Origin: an uncultured Spirochaetaceae bacterium
GTDB taxonomy: Bacteria > Spirochaetota > Spirochaetia > Sphaerochaetales > Sphaerochaetaceae
Direction: 5' to 3'
Length of the DNA: 5,425 nt
NCBI GenBank assembly: GCA_946414625.1
Contig: CAMKPI010000109.1
Location: 1-5,425, forward strand
The notes under the pieces: generated by a model
Told to the model about the DNA's origin: nothing
The model's database searches: none
The model's input: only the letters and a program-made list of their open reading frames with translations
Translations under genes and position numbers: made by a program
In this document: positions 1-5,425 of the stretch, piece by piece
How positions within the stretch are numbered: position 1 is the first letter of the stretch
Layout: each line of letters opens with the position of its first letter

Positions 1-387
1 AAACCTGTAGGCACCACCAAGAGCCACGTTCATGATGTTTGCTGCTTTACTAACGTCCGTGGCACCATCTTCCTTCATGTCGTCGTAGTCGTCCTTGGTG
101 GAAGACCAGTCGTTATCTCCGACCTTATACTTCATTTTAGGTCCAAAGGTCCAGTTGAAGTCCGTCCAAATGTTGAAATGCTTGGTGACGTCAATCGTTG
201 CGGCGATATCAGCGCCAAAACCAAATTCCTTATACTTGAACTCGATTTCCTGATTCTCGTAAAGTCCATCGAACTCGCCTGACTTTCCAGTCACGAAGTT
301 GAAAGCTCCACCCAGCGAAACGGAACCTACTGCGAATGTCGTCGCAGCGACGCAAGCCAAAAGCAAAATCGCCAATGTCTTTTTCAT
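1..387 (-). CDS. Exported protein, probable outer-membrane beta-barrel, 5' part only
   Basis: This reading frame starts at the ATG complementary to 385-387 and stays open for 129 codons to the window edge, so the C-terminus is missing. The start is supported by a strong Shine-Dalgarno sequence five bases upstream. Residues 1-19 look like a signal peptide: MKK, a hydrophobic run, then a possible cleavage after TTFA. The mature part alternates polar and aromatic residues in short strands (for example FNIWTDFNWTF at 71-81), separated by charged turns. A very acidic stretch at about 98-108 (KDDYDDMKEDG) would suit a surface or periplasmic loop. This pattern fits small spirochaete outer-membrane barrel proteins, but I do not recognise the family and assign no function. 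LLLAC at residues 8-12 also matches a lipobox, so a lipoprotein is the main alternative. The gene is divergent from gyrB and shares its upstream region. Confidence 0.8.
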   Translation of the reverse strand, partial: MKKTLAILLLACVAATTFAVGSVSLGGAFNFVTGKSGEFDGLYENQEIEFKYKEFGFGADIAATIDVTKHFNIWTDFNWTFGPKMKYKVGDNDWSSTKDDYDDMKEDGATDVSKAANIMNVALGGAYRF

Positions 388-392
388 TTTTT

Positions 393-397
393 CCTCC
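393..397 (-). promoter_or_regulatory. Ribosome binding site of the exported-protein gene
   Basis: On the minus strand GGAGG stands five bases before the ATG at 387. It is a near-perfect anti-16S match and decides the start of the partial minus-strand gene. Confidence 0.85.
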
Positions 398-400
398 AAA

Positions 401-424
401 GTTGATTCTTTAGTTGATTTTTTC
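401..424. repeat. Two-copy 12-nt direct repeat in the 5' UTR of the exported-protein gene
   Basis: On the plus strand GTTGATTCTTTA (401-412) is followed directly by GTTGATTTTTTC (413-424), matching at 10 of 12 positions. It lies immediately upstream of the ribosome binding site of the minus-strand gene, so it is transcribed in that gene's leader. Two copies may be chance in this T-rich stretch. Confidence 0.45.
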
Positions 425-461
425 AGCAGGAGATTCTGTGAAATACCGTTTTTTCATTTTC

Positions 462-540
462 AATATATCGGATTCAAAACGATAAATTTCAGGAATGCTT
501 CCCAACCGCTTACAATAACGAAAACCATAAAAATACACAA
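462..540 (-). promoter_or_regulatory. Candidate promoters for the exported-protein gene
   Basis: Two weak options are visible on the minus strand. One has a -35 TTGTGT (complement of 535-540) and a -10 TATTGT (complement of 512-517), exactly 17 bp apart and matching consensus at three and four of six bases. The other is a -10-like TATATT (complement of 462-467), five of six bases, without a recognisable -35. The second would give a leader of about 70 nt and the first about 120 nt. Neither is strong enough to choose without transcript ends. Confidence 0.35.
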
Positions 541-576
541 TAGTTACAAAACTTGATTTTTCAGCGTTTTGAGACG

Positions 577-594
577 ATGAAACGCGGGTTTCAT
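577..594. promoter_or_regulatory. Perfect inverted repeat, candidate operator upstream of gyrB
   Basis: ATGAAAC (577-583) and GTTTCAT (588-594) are exact reverse complements around a 4-bp centre GCGG. The site ends 13 bp before the predicted gyrB -35. A further half-site TGAAACG (623-629) lies within the spacer of that promoter, 45 bp from the matching TGAAACG at 578-584. Placement and symmetry suggest a regulator-binding site. The same bases could form a 7-bp RNA hairpin if transcribed, but there is no U-run after it in either direction to suggest a terminator. Confidence 0.4.
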
Positions 595-607
595 AGAGTT
601 CCCCTAC

Positions 608-636
608 TTTTCATAAAACAGGTGAAACGGTATAAT
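608..636 (+). promoter_or_regulatory. Probable sigma70-type promoter of gyrB (and gyrA)
   Basis: A consensus -10 TATAAT lies at 631-636, with TTTTCA at 608-613 as the -35 (four of six bases) and an ideal 17-bp spacer. Transcription would begin near 643, giving a leader of about 165 nt before the gyrB ATG. This is the best promoter match I found in the window. An alternating TA tract follows directly, over the predicted start site. Confidence 0.6.
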
Positions 637-698
637 AAGACACGTATATATATAGTATATGGGGTTGGAAAAAATTACGTTTAATACAGACAGAAAGC

Positions 699-720
699 GG
701 TTTCCTGAATTTGGGAAACC
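699..720 (+). promoter_or_regulatory. Hairpin in the gyrB leader
   Basis: GGTTTCC (699-705) pairs perfectly with GGAAACC (714-720). A closing U-G pair can extend this to 8 bp with a 6-nt loop. It sits midway in the predicted leader. No U-run follows, so it is not an ordinary intrinsic terminator. It could affect mRNA stability or translation, or could be incidental. Confidence 0.4.
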
Positions 721-796
721 TCTGTATGAGCATGGGGATGACCATGGGAAGAAGTCTGGACGTAATTTTGCAGATGTATCATAGTCAAGCAGAATC

Positions 797-805
797 AGGG
801 CAGGA
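797..805 (+). promoter_or_regulatory. Ribosome binding site of gyrB
   Basis: AGGGCAGGA precedes the ATG at 809. AGGG (797-800) has an 8-nt spacing, while AGGA (802-805) leaves only 3 nt, so the first is the likelier pairing site. The match is modest. An in-frame TAG at 782-784 with no ATG in between confirms 809 as the first usable ATG. Confidence 0.5.
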
Positions 806-808
806 ATT

Positions 809-2908
809 ATGGCAGAAGAAAAATACAGTGACAACGTGCTGCAGGATGAGAACATCGGGCGTGTCACGGCTGATTACAACGAGGAAAGCATCACGGTGAT
901 GCACGGGCTGGAAGCGGTTCGCAACACACCCGGTATGTATATAGGTACCACCGGTCCGGAAGGCTTGCATCACATGGTGTATGAGGTGGTTGACAACAGC
1001 ATAGACGAGGCTGTGGCGGGCTACTGCACGGAGATAAACATCAGGATAGAACGCGGAAACATTGTAAGCGTTGAAGACAACGGGCGCGGTATTCCCACCG
1101 GAATCAACAAGGAAGAAGGAAAAAGCGCGTTGGAATTGGCTCTGTGCAATCTCCATGCCGGAGGAAAGTTCGGCGACGGCGGCTACAAAGTCTCCGGTGG
1201 CTTACATGGAGTTGGAGTATCAGTTGTAAACGCTCTCTCTGACTGGATGGAAGCCGTTGTGTACCGCGAGGGCAAGATTTTCCGCCAGAGCTACAAGACC
1301 GGGATTCCTGATGGTCCTGTGACGGTCATCGGAGACGCCCCTATTCTTCCGGACGGCAGACCACGCACCGGAACGTTGATAAAGTTCCATCCTGACGCAA
1401 AAACATCCGAAGGCGACAAAACGCACGTGATGGAGACGGACAATTTCGATTTTTCCGTTCTATGCGAGAGGTTTCGCGAGCTGGCCTTCCTGAACAAGGG
1501 CATTGTGATAAACGCCGTGGATGACCGTGCGGATGTGATGGACGGAGAGTCCCTGGATCCTTCAAATCCTGTGGGCGAGCCGGTGGAAAAGCGTTTCTGC
1601 TTTGAAGGCGGAATACGGGATTTTGTGTCTTTCCTCACTCGTAATAACAAGGCAGTGCCGGAGGGCTCTTCTCCTATCTACTTCGAGGGCACCCGCAAGA
1701 ACGACGGCGGCACAGCCGAGATAGAGATCTCGCTGCAGTATACTGACAGGTACGATGAGAGGATTTATTCCTTTGCTAACAACATAAACACCCGCGAGGG
1801 AGGCCGGCACCAGACGGGCTTCACAAACGGGCTTTCCGCAGTGTTCAAGAAGCGCATCACGAGCACTGACAGGTACAAGAAAGATAAGAAGCTTACCGAG
1901 TTCATCCAAAGCGCGGCGTTCCTCGACGGAATCAACCAGGACGTGCGTGAAGGGCTCACGGGAGTGGTCTCAGTGAAGCTCGCGCACCCGCAGTTTGAGG
2001 GCCAGACAAAGACAAAGCTGGGAAGCACTTTTGTGCAGGGGCTTGTGCAGTCTTTTGTAAACGAGAAGCTCTCCGATTACTTCGACGAGAATCCAGCCGT
2101 TATAGATGTTCTTTTGGACAAACTTGTGGCAACGGCAAAAGCGCGAATCGCCGCCCAGAATGCACGGGACAAGGAGCGCAAGAAGGCCGACGGAGGATCC
2201 TTGCCTTCGAAGCTGGCCGACTGTTCGGACAAGAATCCGGAGAACCGTGAAATTTTCATTGTGGAGGGAGACTCCGCAGGAGGCTCTGCAAACCAGGGGC
2301 GCGACAGGAAGACACAGGCGATTCTCTCCCTTTGGGGTAAAATGCTGAATGTGGAGCGCACCCGCGAGGAAAAGGTCGCGACAAACGACAAGCTTCAGCC
2401 TATCATCGCGTCGATAGGCGCAGGACTCGGGCCCACATTCAACATAGAGAAAGCCAGGTATCACAAGGTGATAATCATGGCTGATGCTGATGTTGACGGC
2501 TCGCATATACGTACGCTCCTTCTTACTTTCTTTTTTCGCTACATGAGGCCTCTCATTGATGCCGGCTATGTTTACTTCGCGATGCCTCCGCTTTACAAGA
2601 TATCCATCAAGAGCCGAGATTTCTATGCCTACAACGAGGATGAACGCGTGAAAATTCTCAGTGAGCACGGGCTTGCGGCTTCTGATGAAAAGGCATACAA
2701 GATCCAGCGATACAAAGGTTTGGGTGAAATGAACCCGGAGCAGCTCTGGGAGACCACGATGGATCCGGAACGCAGGTTTATAACACAGGTGCATCTATCC
2801 GACGCAATTGAGGCTGATCAGGTCTTCAGCATGCTCATGGGAGAGGATGTGGAGCCCAGGCGTGTTTTTATAGAGGAAAACGCGACATACGCGAACATAG
2901 ATGCATGA
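809..2908 (+). CDS. gyrB: DNA gyrase subunit B (ATPase and TOPRIM subunit)
   Basis: This is a complete gene of 699 codons ending in TGA. GyrB binds ATP and, with GyrA, forms the cytoplasmic A2B2 gyrase that introduces negative supercoils. The GHKL ATPase domain (about 25-245) has catalytic Glu59 and Asn63 in EVVDNSIDEA, Asp90 in DNGRGIP, the SGGLHGVG lid at 129-136, Arg153 (E. coli Arg136, coumarin site) and TGT at 187-189. The transducer domain ends with the QTK loop at 399-401. The TOPRIM domain has EGDSAGGSA from Glu486 and DADVD at 559-563, the metal-binding residues, followed by RYKGLGEMNPEQLW near 634-647. It lacks the insert of E. coli GyrB but exceeds the usual short form of about 640 residues. 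The extra length lies in an N-terminal extension of about 20 residues and small transducer-domain insertions. Unusually, Trp509 and Ser507 replace residues of the PLKGK motif. gyrA follows 114 nt later on the same strand. Confidence 0.97.
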   Translation: MAEEKYSDNVLQDENIGRVTADYNEESITVMHGLEAVRNTPGMYIGTTGPEGLHHMVYEVVDNSIDEAVAGYCTEINIRIERGNIVSVEDNGRGIPTGINKEEGKSALELALCNLHAGGKFGDGGYKVSGGLHGVGVSVVNALSDWMEAVVYREGKIFRQSYKTGIPDGPVTVIGDAPILPDGRPRTGTLIKFHPDAKTSEGDKTHVMETDNFDFSVLCERFRELAFLNKGIVINAVDDRADVMDGESLDPSNPVGEPVEKRFCFEGGIRDFVSFLTRNNKAVPEGSSPIYFEGTRKNDGGTAEIEISLQYTDRYDERIYSFANNINTREGGRHQTGFTNGLSAVFKKRITSTDRYKKDKKLTEFIQSAAFLDGINQDVREGLTGVVSVKLAHPQFEGQTKTKLGSTFVQGLVQSFVNEKLSDYFDENPAVIDVLLDKLVATAKARIAAQNARDKERKKADGGSLPSKLADCSDKNPENREIFIVEGDSAGGSANQGRDRKTQAILSLWGKMLNVERTREEKVATNDKLQPIIASIGAGLGPTFNIEKARYHKVIIMADADVDGSHIRTLLLTFFFRYMRPLIDAGYVYFAMPPLYKISIKSRDFYAYNEDERVKILSEHGLAASDEKAYKIQRYKGLGEMNPEQLWETTMDPERRFITQVHLSDAIEADQVFSMLMGEDVEPRRVFIEENATYANIDA

Positions 2909-3003
2909 GTCCGGTTTTCCGGGTTTGCCTATGGACTGAGGCATGAGGCACCAGGTTTTCAGGCTTTGAGCGCATGGGTCCGGGTTGTATGGCAGGTAAA
3001 AGG
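2903..3003. repeat. Degenerate repeats in the gyrB-gyrA spacer
   Basis: Three related 12-mers start at 2903 (GCATGAGTCCGG), 2941 (GCATGAGGCACC) and 2972 (GCATGGGTCCGG). The first two units continue with similar GGTTTTC-GG-TTTG tails, so the spacer looks like three decayed copies of a unit of about 31-38 nt. The first copy overlaps the gyrB stop codon. It holds CCGG-TTTT-CCGG (2911-2922), a 4-bp GC stem that wobble pairs could lengthen. TGCCT (2926-2930) and AGGCA (2939-2943) form another short inverted pair. No U-run follows, so I do not call a terminator. Confidence 0.4.
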
Positions 3004-3010
3004 TTACAAA

Positions 3011-3015
3011 AAGGA
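3011..3015 (+). promoter_or_regulatory. Ribosome binding site of gyrA
   Basis: AAGGA lies seven bases before the ATG at 3023. Its spacing is ideal and no other in-frame ATG occurs in the spacer, so it supports this start and gives GyrA its own translation initiation site. Confidence 0.75.
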
Positions 3016-3022
3016 AAAATAC

Positions 3023-5425
3023 ATGGATGATAATATCAACAATTCAGTGGACATAGACTCCGGTGCGGCAAAAACCGACGCCGGTCGCATACTTGTGTCC
3101 GATATCGCGGGGGAGATGAAGAAGTCTTATTTGGACTATGCCATGAGCGTCATAGTATCCCGCGCCCTGCCGGATGTAAGGGACGGTTTGAAGCCCGTGC
3201 ATCGGCGCATACTCTATGACATGTTCGAGCTGGGAATAAAGTCCACAGGCGGCACTAAGAAGAGCGCAAGGATTGTCGGAGACGTTCTTGGTAAGTATCA
3301 TCCTCACGGGGATGCGTCTGTGTACGATGCCATGGTCCGACTTGCTCAGGATTTTTCACTGAGATACCCCGTGGTTTATCCTCAGGGAAACTTTGGTTCT
3401 ATCGACGGCGATCCTCCAGCGGCATACAGGTACACTGAAGCAAAGATGAGTCGGATCGGAGAGCTCATGCTTGCCGACATCGAAAAGAAGACCGTGGATT
3501 TTGTGAACAACTTCGACGACTCGCTTCAGGAGCCGTCAGTCCTGCCCGCTGGTTTTCCTTTCATGCTGGCAAACGGCTCATCCGGAATTGCCGTCGGCAT
3601 GGCAACCAATATAGCCCCACATAACCTCAGGGAAATATGTGGAGCGCTTTGCGCGATGATTGATAAGCCGGATATCTCTGTTTCCGAGCTGATGGAACAC
3701 ATGAAAGGCCCGGACTTCCCTACTGCCGGGATCGTCTGCGGGCTTCGCGGAGTGAAGGATGCATTCGAGACGGGACGCGGGAAGATTGTCCTTCGCGGGC
3801 GATATCATGTGGAAAACCACAAAGCGCACGAGTCGATTGTATTCACCGAGCTGCCATATCAGGTGAACAAACGAGACCTGAAGGACAGAATCGAGGAGCT
3901 TCGCAAGGAAGGAACGCTGCGGGATGTCGCTCTTGTACGCGATGAGTCGGACCGTGAGGGAATCCGTCTTGTGGTTGAACTGAAAGCGGACGCAGTGGCT
4001 GACATCGTGGTGAATCATTTGTTCAAGTACACCGCGCTGGAGTCGAATTTCAACGTCAACAATCTTGCGTTGGTTGATGGCAGACCCCGCCTCCTGAATC
4101 TTCGCGATATGCTTTTTTATTACCTGAAGCATCGCAAGGAAGTTACAACCCGACGCATACAGTTCGATTTGGACAAGGCCCTATCTCGGGAACATATTCT
4201 CACGGGATTGAAGGTCGGCTTGGATAATATAGACCGAGTCATTGAAATAATCAGGACTGCTAACGATAATCAGACAGCCTCCGTTTCGCTCCAGAATGAG
4301 TTTGCGCTTTCTGAGATTCAAGCCAATGCTATAATCCAGATGAGGCTGGGGCGGCTGTCTCATCTGGAAACCCAGGAGATTCTCGACGAATTATCCGAAT
4401 TGAGCGTCAAAATTGCGTGGTATCGCGAGCTTTTGGCGGACGATGGTAAGATGCTGGCGTTGATCCGAAGCGAAATCGGGCAGCTGTCCCAGGAATACGG
4501 AGACGACCGCCGTACGGAAATCAGGGCTCAGGAAGTTTCCGGAATGATAGATCGGGACTTCATCAAGCGTGAGGAATGCGTGATTGTTGCAACCCACAAG
4601 GGATTTGTCAAGCGCGTTCCAGTGGATGAGTACAAGTCTCAGAACCGTGGCGGCATGGGGGTGCGTGGAGCAACTCTCAGGGACGAGGATTTCATTGAAC
4701 ACATTTTCACATGCAATTCTCATGACTACATCATGTATATCACTGACCACGGACGTGCTTTTGTACTGGAGGCATGGGAGATTCCCGAAGGTACCAAGAC
4801 CGGAAAGGGAGCGTCGATCAAAGCTGTGCTTCCAAAGATTGAGCCTGACGAGACGATTACGTCGGTTGTGAGTTTCCCGGCGGAATTAGTAAGGGATGCT
4901 GATAAAACGGTTTCAAACGTTCCGGAAGAATCGGCGGGCGTTGAGACCGCCGGTGACGATGATTCTGACTCCAACTTCGAATCTGGCGCCGCTCTCTCAA
5001 AGGATAAGAGCTATCTCCTTATGTGCACTCGATTTGGTATTGTAAAACAAATTGAGTTAGGACTCCTTACAAAAAGCGGGAAGAACGGTGTTCGCGCTAT
5101 TTCATTAAACGATGGAGACACTCTGCTCTTCTGTGAGTTTGTCTCGTCCGGGGATGATGTGATGATTATTACCAGGCTCGGACGCGGATTGCGGTTCAAC
5201 GTGGATTCAATTCGTTTCATGGGACGACTTGCTCGTGGAGTACGCGGAATAATGCTGCGTGAAAATGATGAGGTTGTAGGTCTTCTGAAGGTTGACTCTT
5301 CTGCAAAGGCACTCCTTGTGACTGATACAGGTCGAGGAAAGCAGGTTGAATTTGGGCTATTCAATGTCCATGGTAGGGGTACAATGGGGCAGACGATCTA
5401 CAAGCTGGGTGAGAGATCTAATTAT
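3023..5425 (+). CDS. gyrA: DNA gyrase subunit A, 3' end beyond window
   Basis: The frame is open for 801 codons to the window edge without stop or frameshift; probably only the last pinwheel blade is missing. GyrA cuts, passes and rejoins DNA in the gyrase tetramer. After an extension of about 17 residues relative to E. coli come SYLDYAMSVIVSRALPDVRDGLKPVHRR (written here in two parts: residues 35-49 and 50-62), the HTH region KYHPHGDASVYD (91-102) and catalytic Arg136-Tyr137 in AAYRYTEA. The tower region has NGSSGIAVGMATN (184-196), and the coiled-coil section covers about 360-505. The C-terminal beta-pinwheel starts near 512; about five blades are visible. The GyrA-box reads QNRGGMG (540-546) instead of QRRGGKG. 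An acidic insertion of about 40 residues (621-661) separates blades two and three. Ala98 replaces E. coli Ser83, while Asp102 (Asp87) is kept. The pinwheel and GRGTMG (784-789) favour gyrase over ParC, though the weak box leaves slight doubt. Confidence 0.94.
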   Translation, partial: MDDNINNSVDIDSGAAKTDAGRILVSDIAGEMKKSYLDYAMSVIVSRALPDVRDGLKPVHRRILYDMFELGIKSTGGTKKSARIVGDVLGKYHPHGDASVYDAMVRLAQDFSLRYPVVYPQGNFGSIDGDPPAAYRYTEAKMSRIGELMLADIEKKTVDFVNNFDDSLQEPSVLPAGFPFMLANGSSGIAVGMATNIAPHNLREICGALCAMIDKPDISVSELMEHMKGPDFPTAGIVCGLRGVKDAFETGRGKIVLRGRYHVENHKAHESIVFTELPYQVNKRDLKDRIEELRKEGTLRDVALVRDESDREGIRLVVELKADAVADIVVNHLFKYTALESNFNVNNLALVDGRPRLLNLRDMLFYYLKHRKEVTTRRIQFDLDKALSREHILTGLKVGLDNIDRVIEIIRTANDNQTASVSLQNEFALSEIQANAIIQMRLGRLSHLETQEILDELSELSVKIAWYRELLADDGKMLALIRSEIGQLSQEYGDDRRTEIRAQEVSGMIDRDFIKREECVIVATHKGFVKRVPVDEYKSQNRGGMGVRGATLRDEDFIEHIFTCNSHDYIMYITDHGRAFVLEAWEIPEGTKTGKGASIKAVLPKIEPDETITSVVSFPAELVRDADKTVSNVPEESAGVETAGDDDSDSNFESGAALSKDKSYLLMCTRFGIVKQIELGLLTKSGKNGVRAISLNDGDTLLFCEFVSSGDDVMIITRLGRGLRFNVDSIRFMGRLARGVRGIMLRENDEVVGLLKVDSSAKALLVTDTGRGKQVEFGLFNVHGRGTMGQTIYKLGERSNY
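4530..4546 (+). promoter_or_regulatory. Possible internal translation start for a free GyrA C-terminal domain
   Basis: Inside gyrA, AGGAA (4530-4534) precedes an in-frame ATG at 4544-4546 (Met508) by nine bases. Met508 lies a few residues before the first pinwheel blade, exactly where a free C-terminal domain would begin. Borrelia burgdorferi is known to make such a DNA-binding product from gyrA. Only the position and a plausible ribosome site support it here. Confidence 0.25.

Larger units (their letters stand above)
388..808. other. Divergent intergenic region between the exported-protein gene and gyrB
   Basis: These 421 bases hold no gene I can support. From left to right they contain the leader and weak promoter candidates of the minus-strand gene, an inverted repeat at 577-594, the likely gyrB promoter at 608-636, an alternating TA tract at 645-660, and a gyrB leader with a hairpin at 699-720. 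The left two thirds are AT-rich relative to the flanking genes. I saw no DnaA boxes, tRNA or known riboswitch. The short frames that cross it are dismissed as shadows or as a doubtful upstream frame. Confidence 0.8.

Noticed and set aside
299..556. An 85-codon plus-strand frame
   Set aside because: It overlaps the signal peptide, start and ribosome site of the minus-strand exported-protein gene, and has no ribosome site or recognisable product.
388..808. Replication origin near gyrB
   Set aside because: I found no DnaA boxes in the intergenic region, and no dnaA, dnaN or recF is in the window. gyrB position alone is not evidence.
604..867. An 87-codon minus-strand frame over the gyrB promoter and start
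   Set aside because: It begins inside gyrB, runs through the promoter and leader, and its product shows no domain. It is most likely chance.
1742..1876. Exact 12-bp repeat actgacaggtac at 1742 and 1865
   Set aside because: Both copies are in frame and encode TDRY within gyrB. A chance match within coding sequence is the simplest explanation.
1970..2794. A 274-codon open frame on the minus strand opposite gyrB
   Set aside because: Its codons lie exactly opposite the gyrB codons, so it stays open simply because gyrB avoids TTA, CTA and TCA codons over this stretch. The product has no recognisable domain, and gyrB is certain.
2909..3022. A terminator or separate gyrA promoter in the gyrB-gyrA spacer
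   Set aside because: The CCGG-TTTT-CCGG stem is only 4 bp without wobble pairs and has no U-run. The best promoter-like pair (TTGAGC at 2966 and TATGGC at 2988) is weak.
3578..4132. A 184-codon open frame on the minus strand opposite gyrA
   Set aside because: It has the same codon-on-codon phase and the same explanation; gyrA is unmistakable on the other strand.
809..5425. Topoisomerase IV (parE/parC) instead of gyrase
   Set aside because: The weak GyrA-box raised this, but the long C-terminal pinwheel with a recognisable box position, the overall GyrA-like sequence and the adjacent GyrB favour gyrase.

Overview
This 5.4 kb window looks like spirochaete chromosome, most probably from a Treponema-like organism of intermediate GC. 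That is inferred from the style of the GyrA C-terminal domain, the gyrB-gyrA pair, and a divergent small secreted protein of outer-membrane beta-barrel type. No rRNA or other direct phylogenetic marker is present, so the assignment is tentative.

Layout: positions 1-387 on the minus strand hold the first 129 codons of an exported protein that runs off the left edge. Positions 388-808 are a non-coding divergent intergenic region. It holds a good sigma70-type promoter for gyrB (TTTTCA, 17 bp, TATAAT), a perfect inverted repeat just upstream of it with a further half-site inside the promoter, an alternating TA tract near the predicted transcription start, and a roughly 165-nt gyrB leader with a perfect 7-bp hairpin. 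Positions 809-2908 are a complete gyrB (699 codons). A 114-nt spacer with degenerate repeats follows, then gyrA from 3023 to the right edge (801 codons, open at its 3' end).

GyrB and GyrA form the A2B2 DNA gyrase, which introduces negative supercoils using ATP. The genes lie head to tail with no convincing terminator or second promoter between them, so co-transcription from the promoter near 608-636 is the simplest reading.

No new multi-gene system is visible. The interest lies in sequence departures within a core enzyme: an Ala-Ser pair in the GyrA quinolone region, as in mycobacteria; Trp at the GyrB position equivalent to E. coli Lys447; a degenerate GyrA-box; an acidic insertion inside the DNA-wrapping pinwheel; and a possible internal start for a free GyrA C-terminal domain, a product known from Borrelia. 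The gyrB regulatory region and the gyrB-gyrA spacer also hold unexplained repeats.
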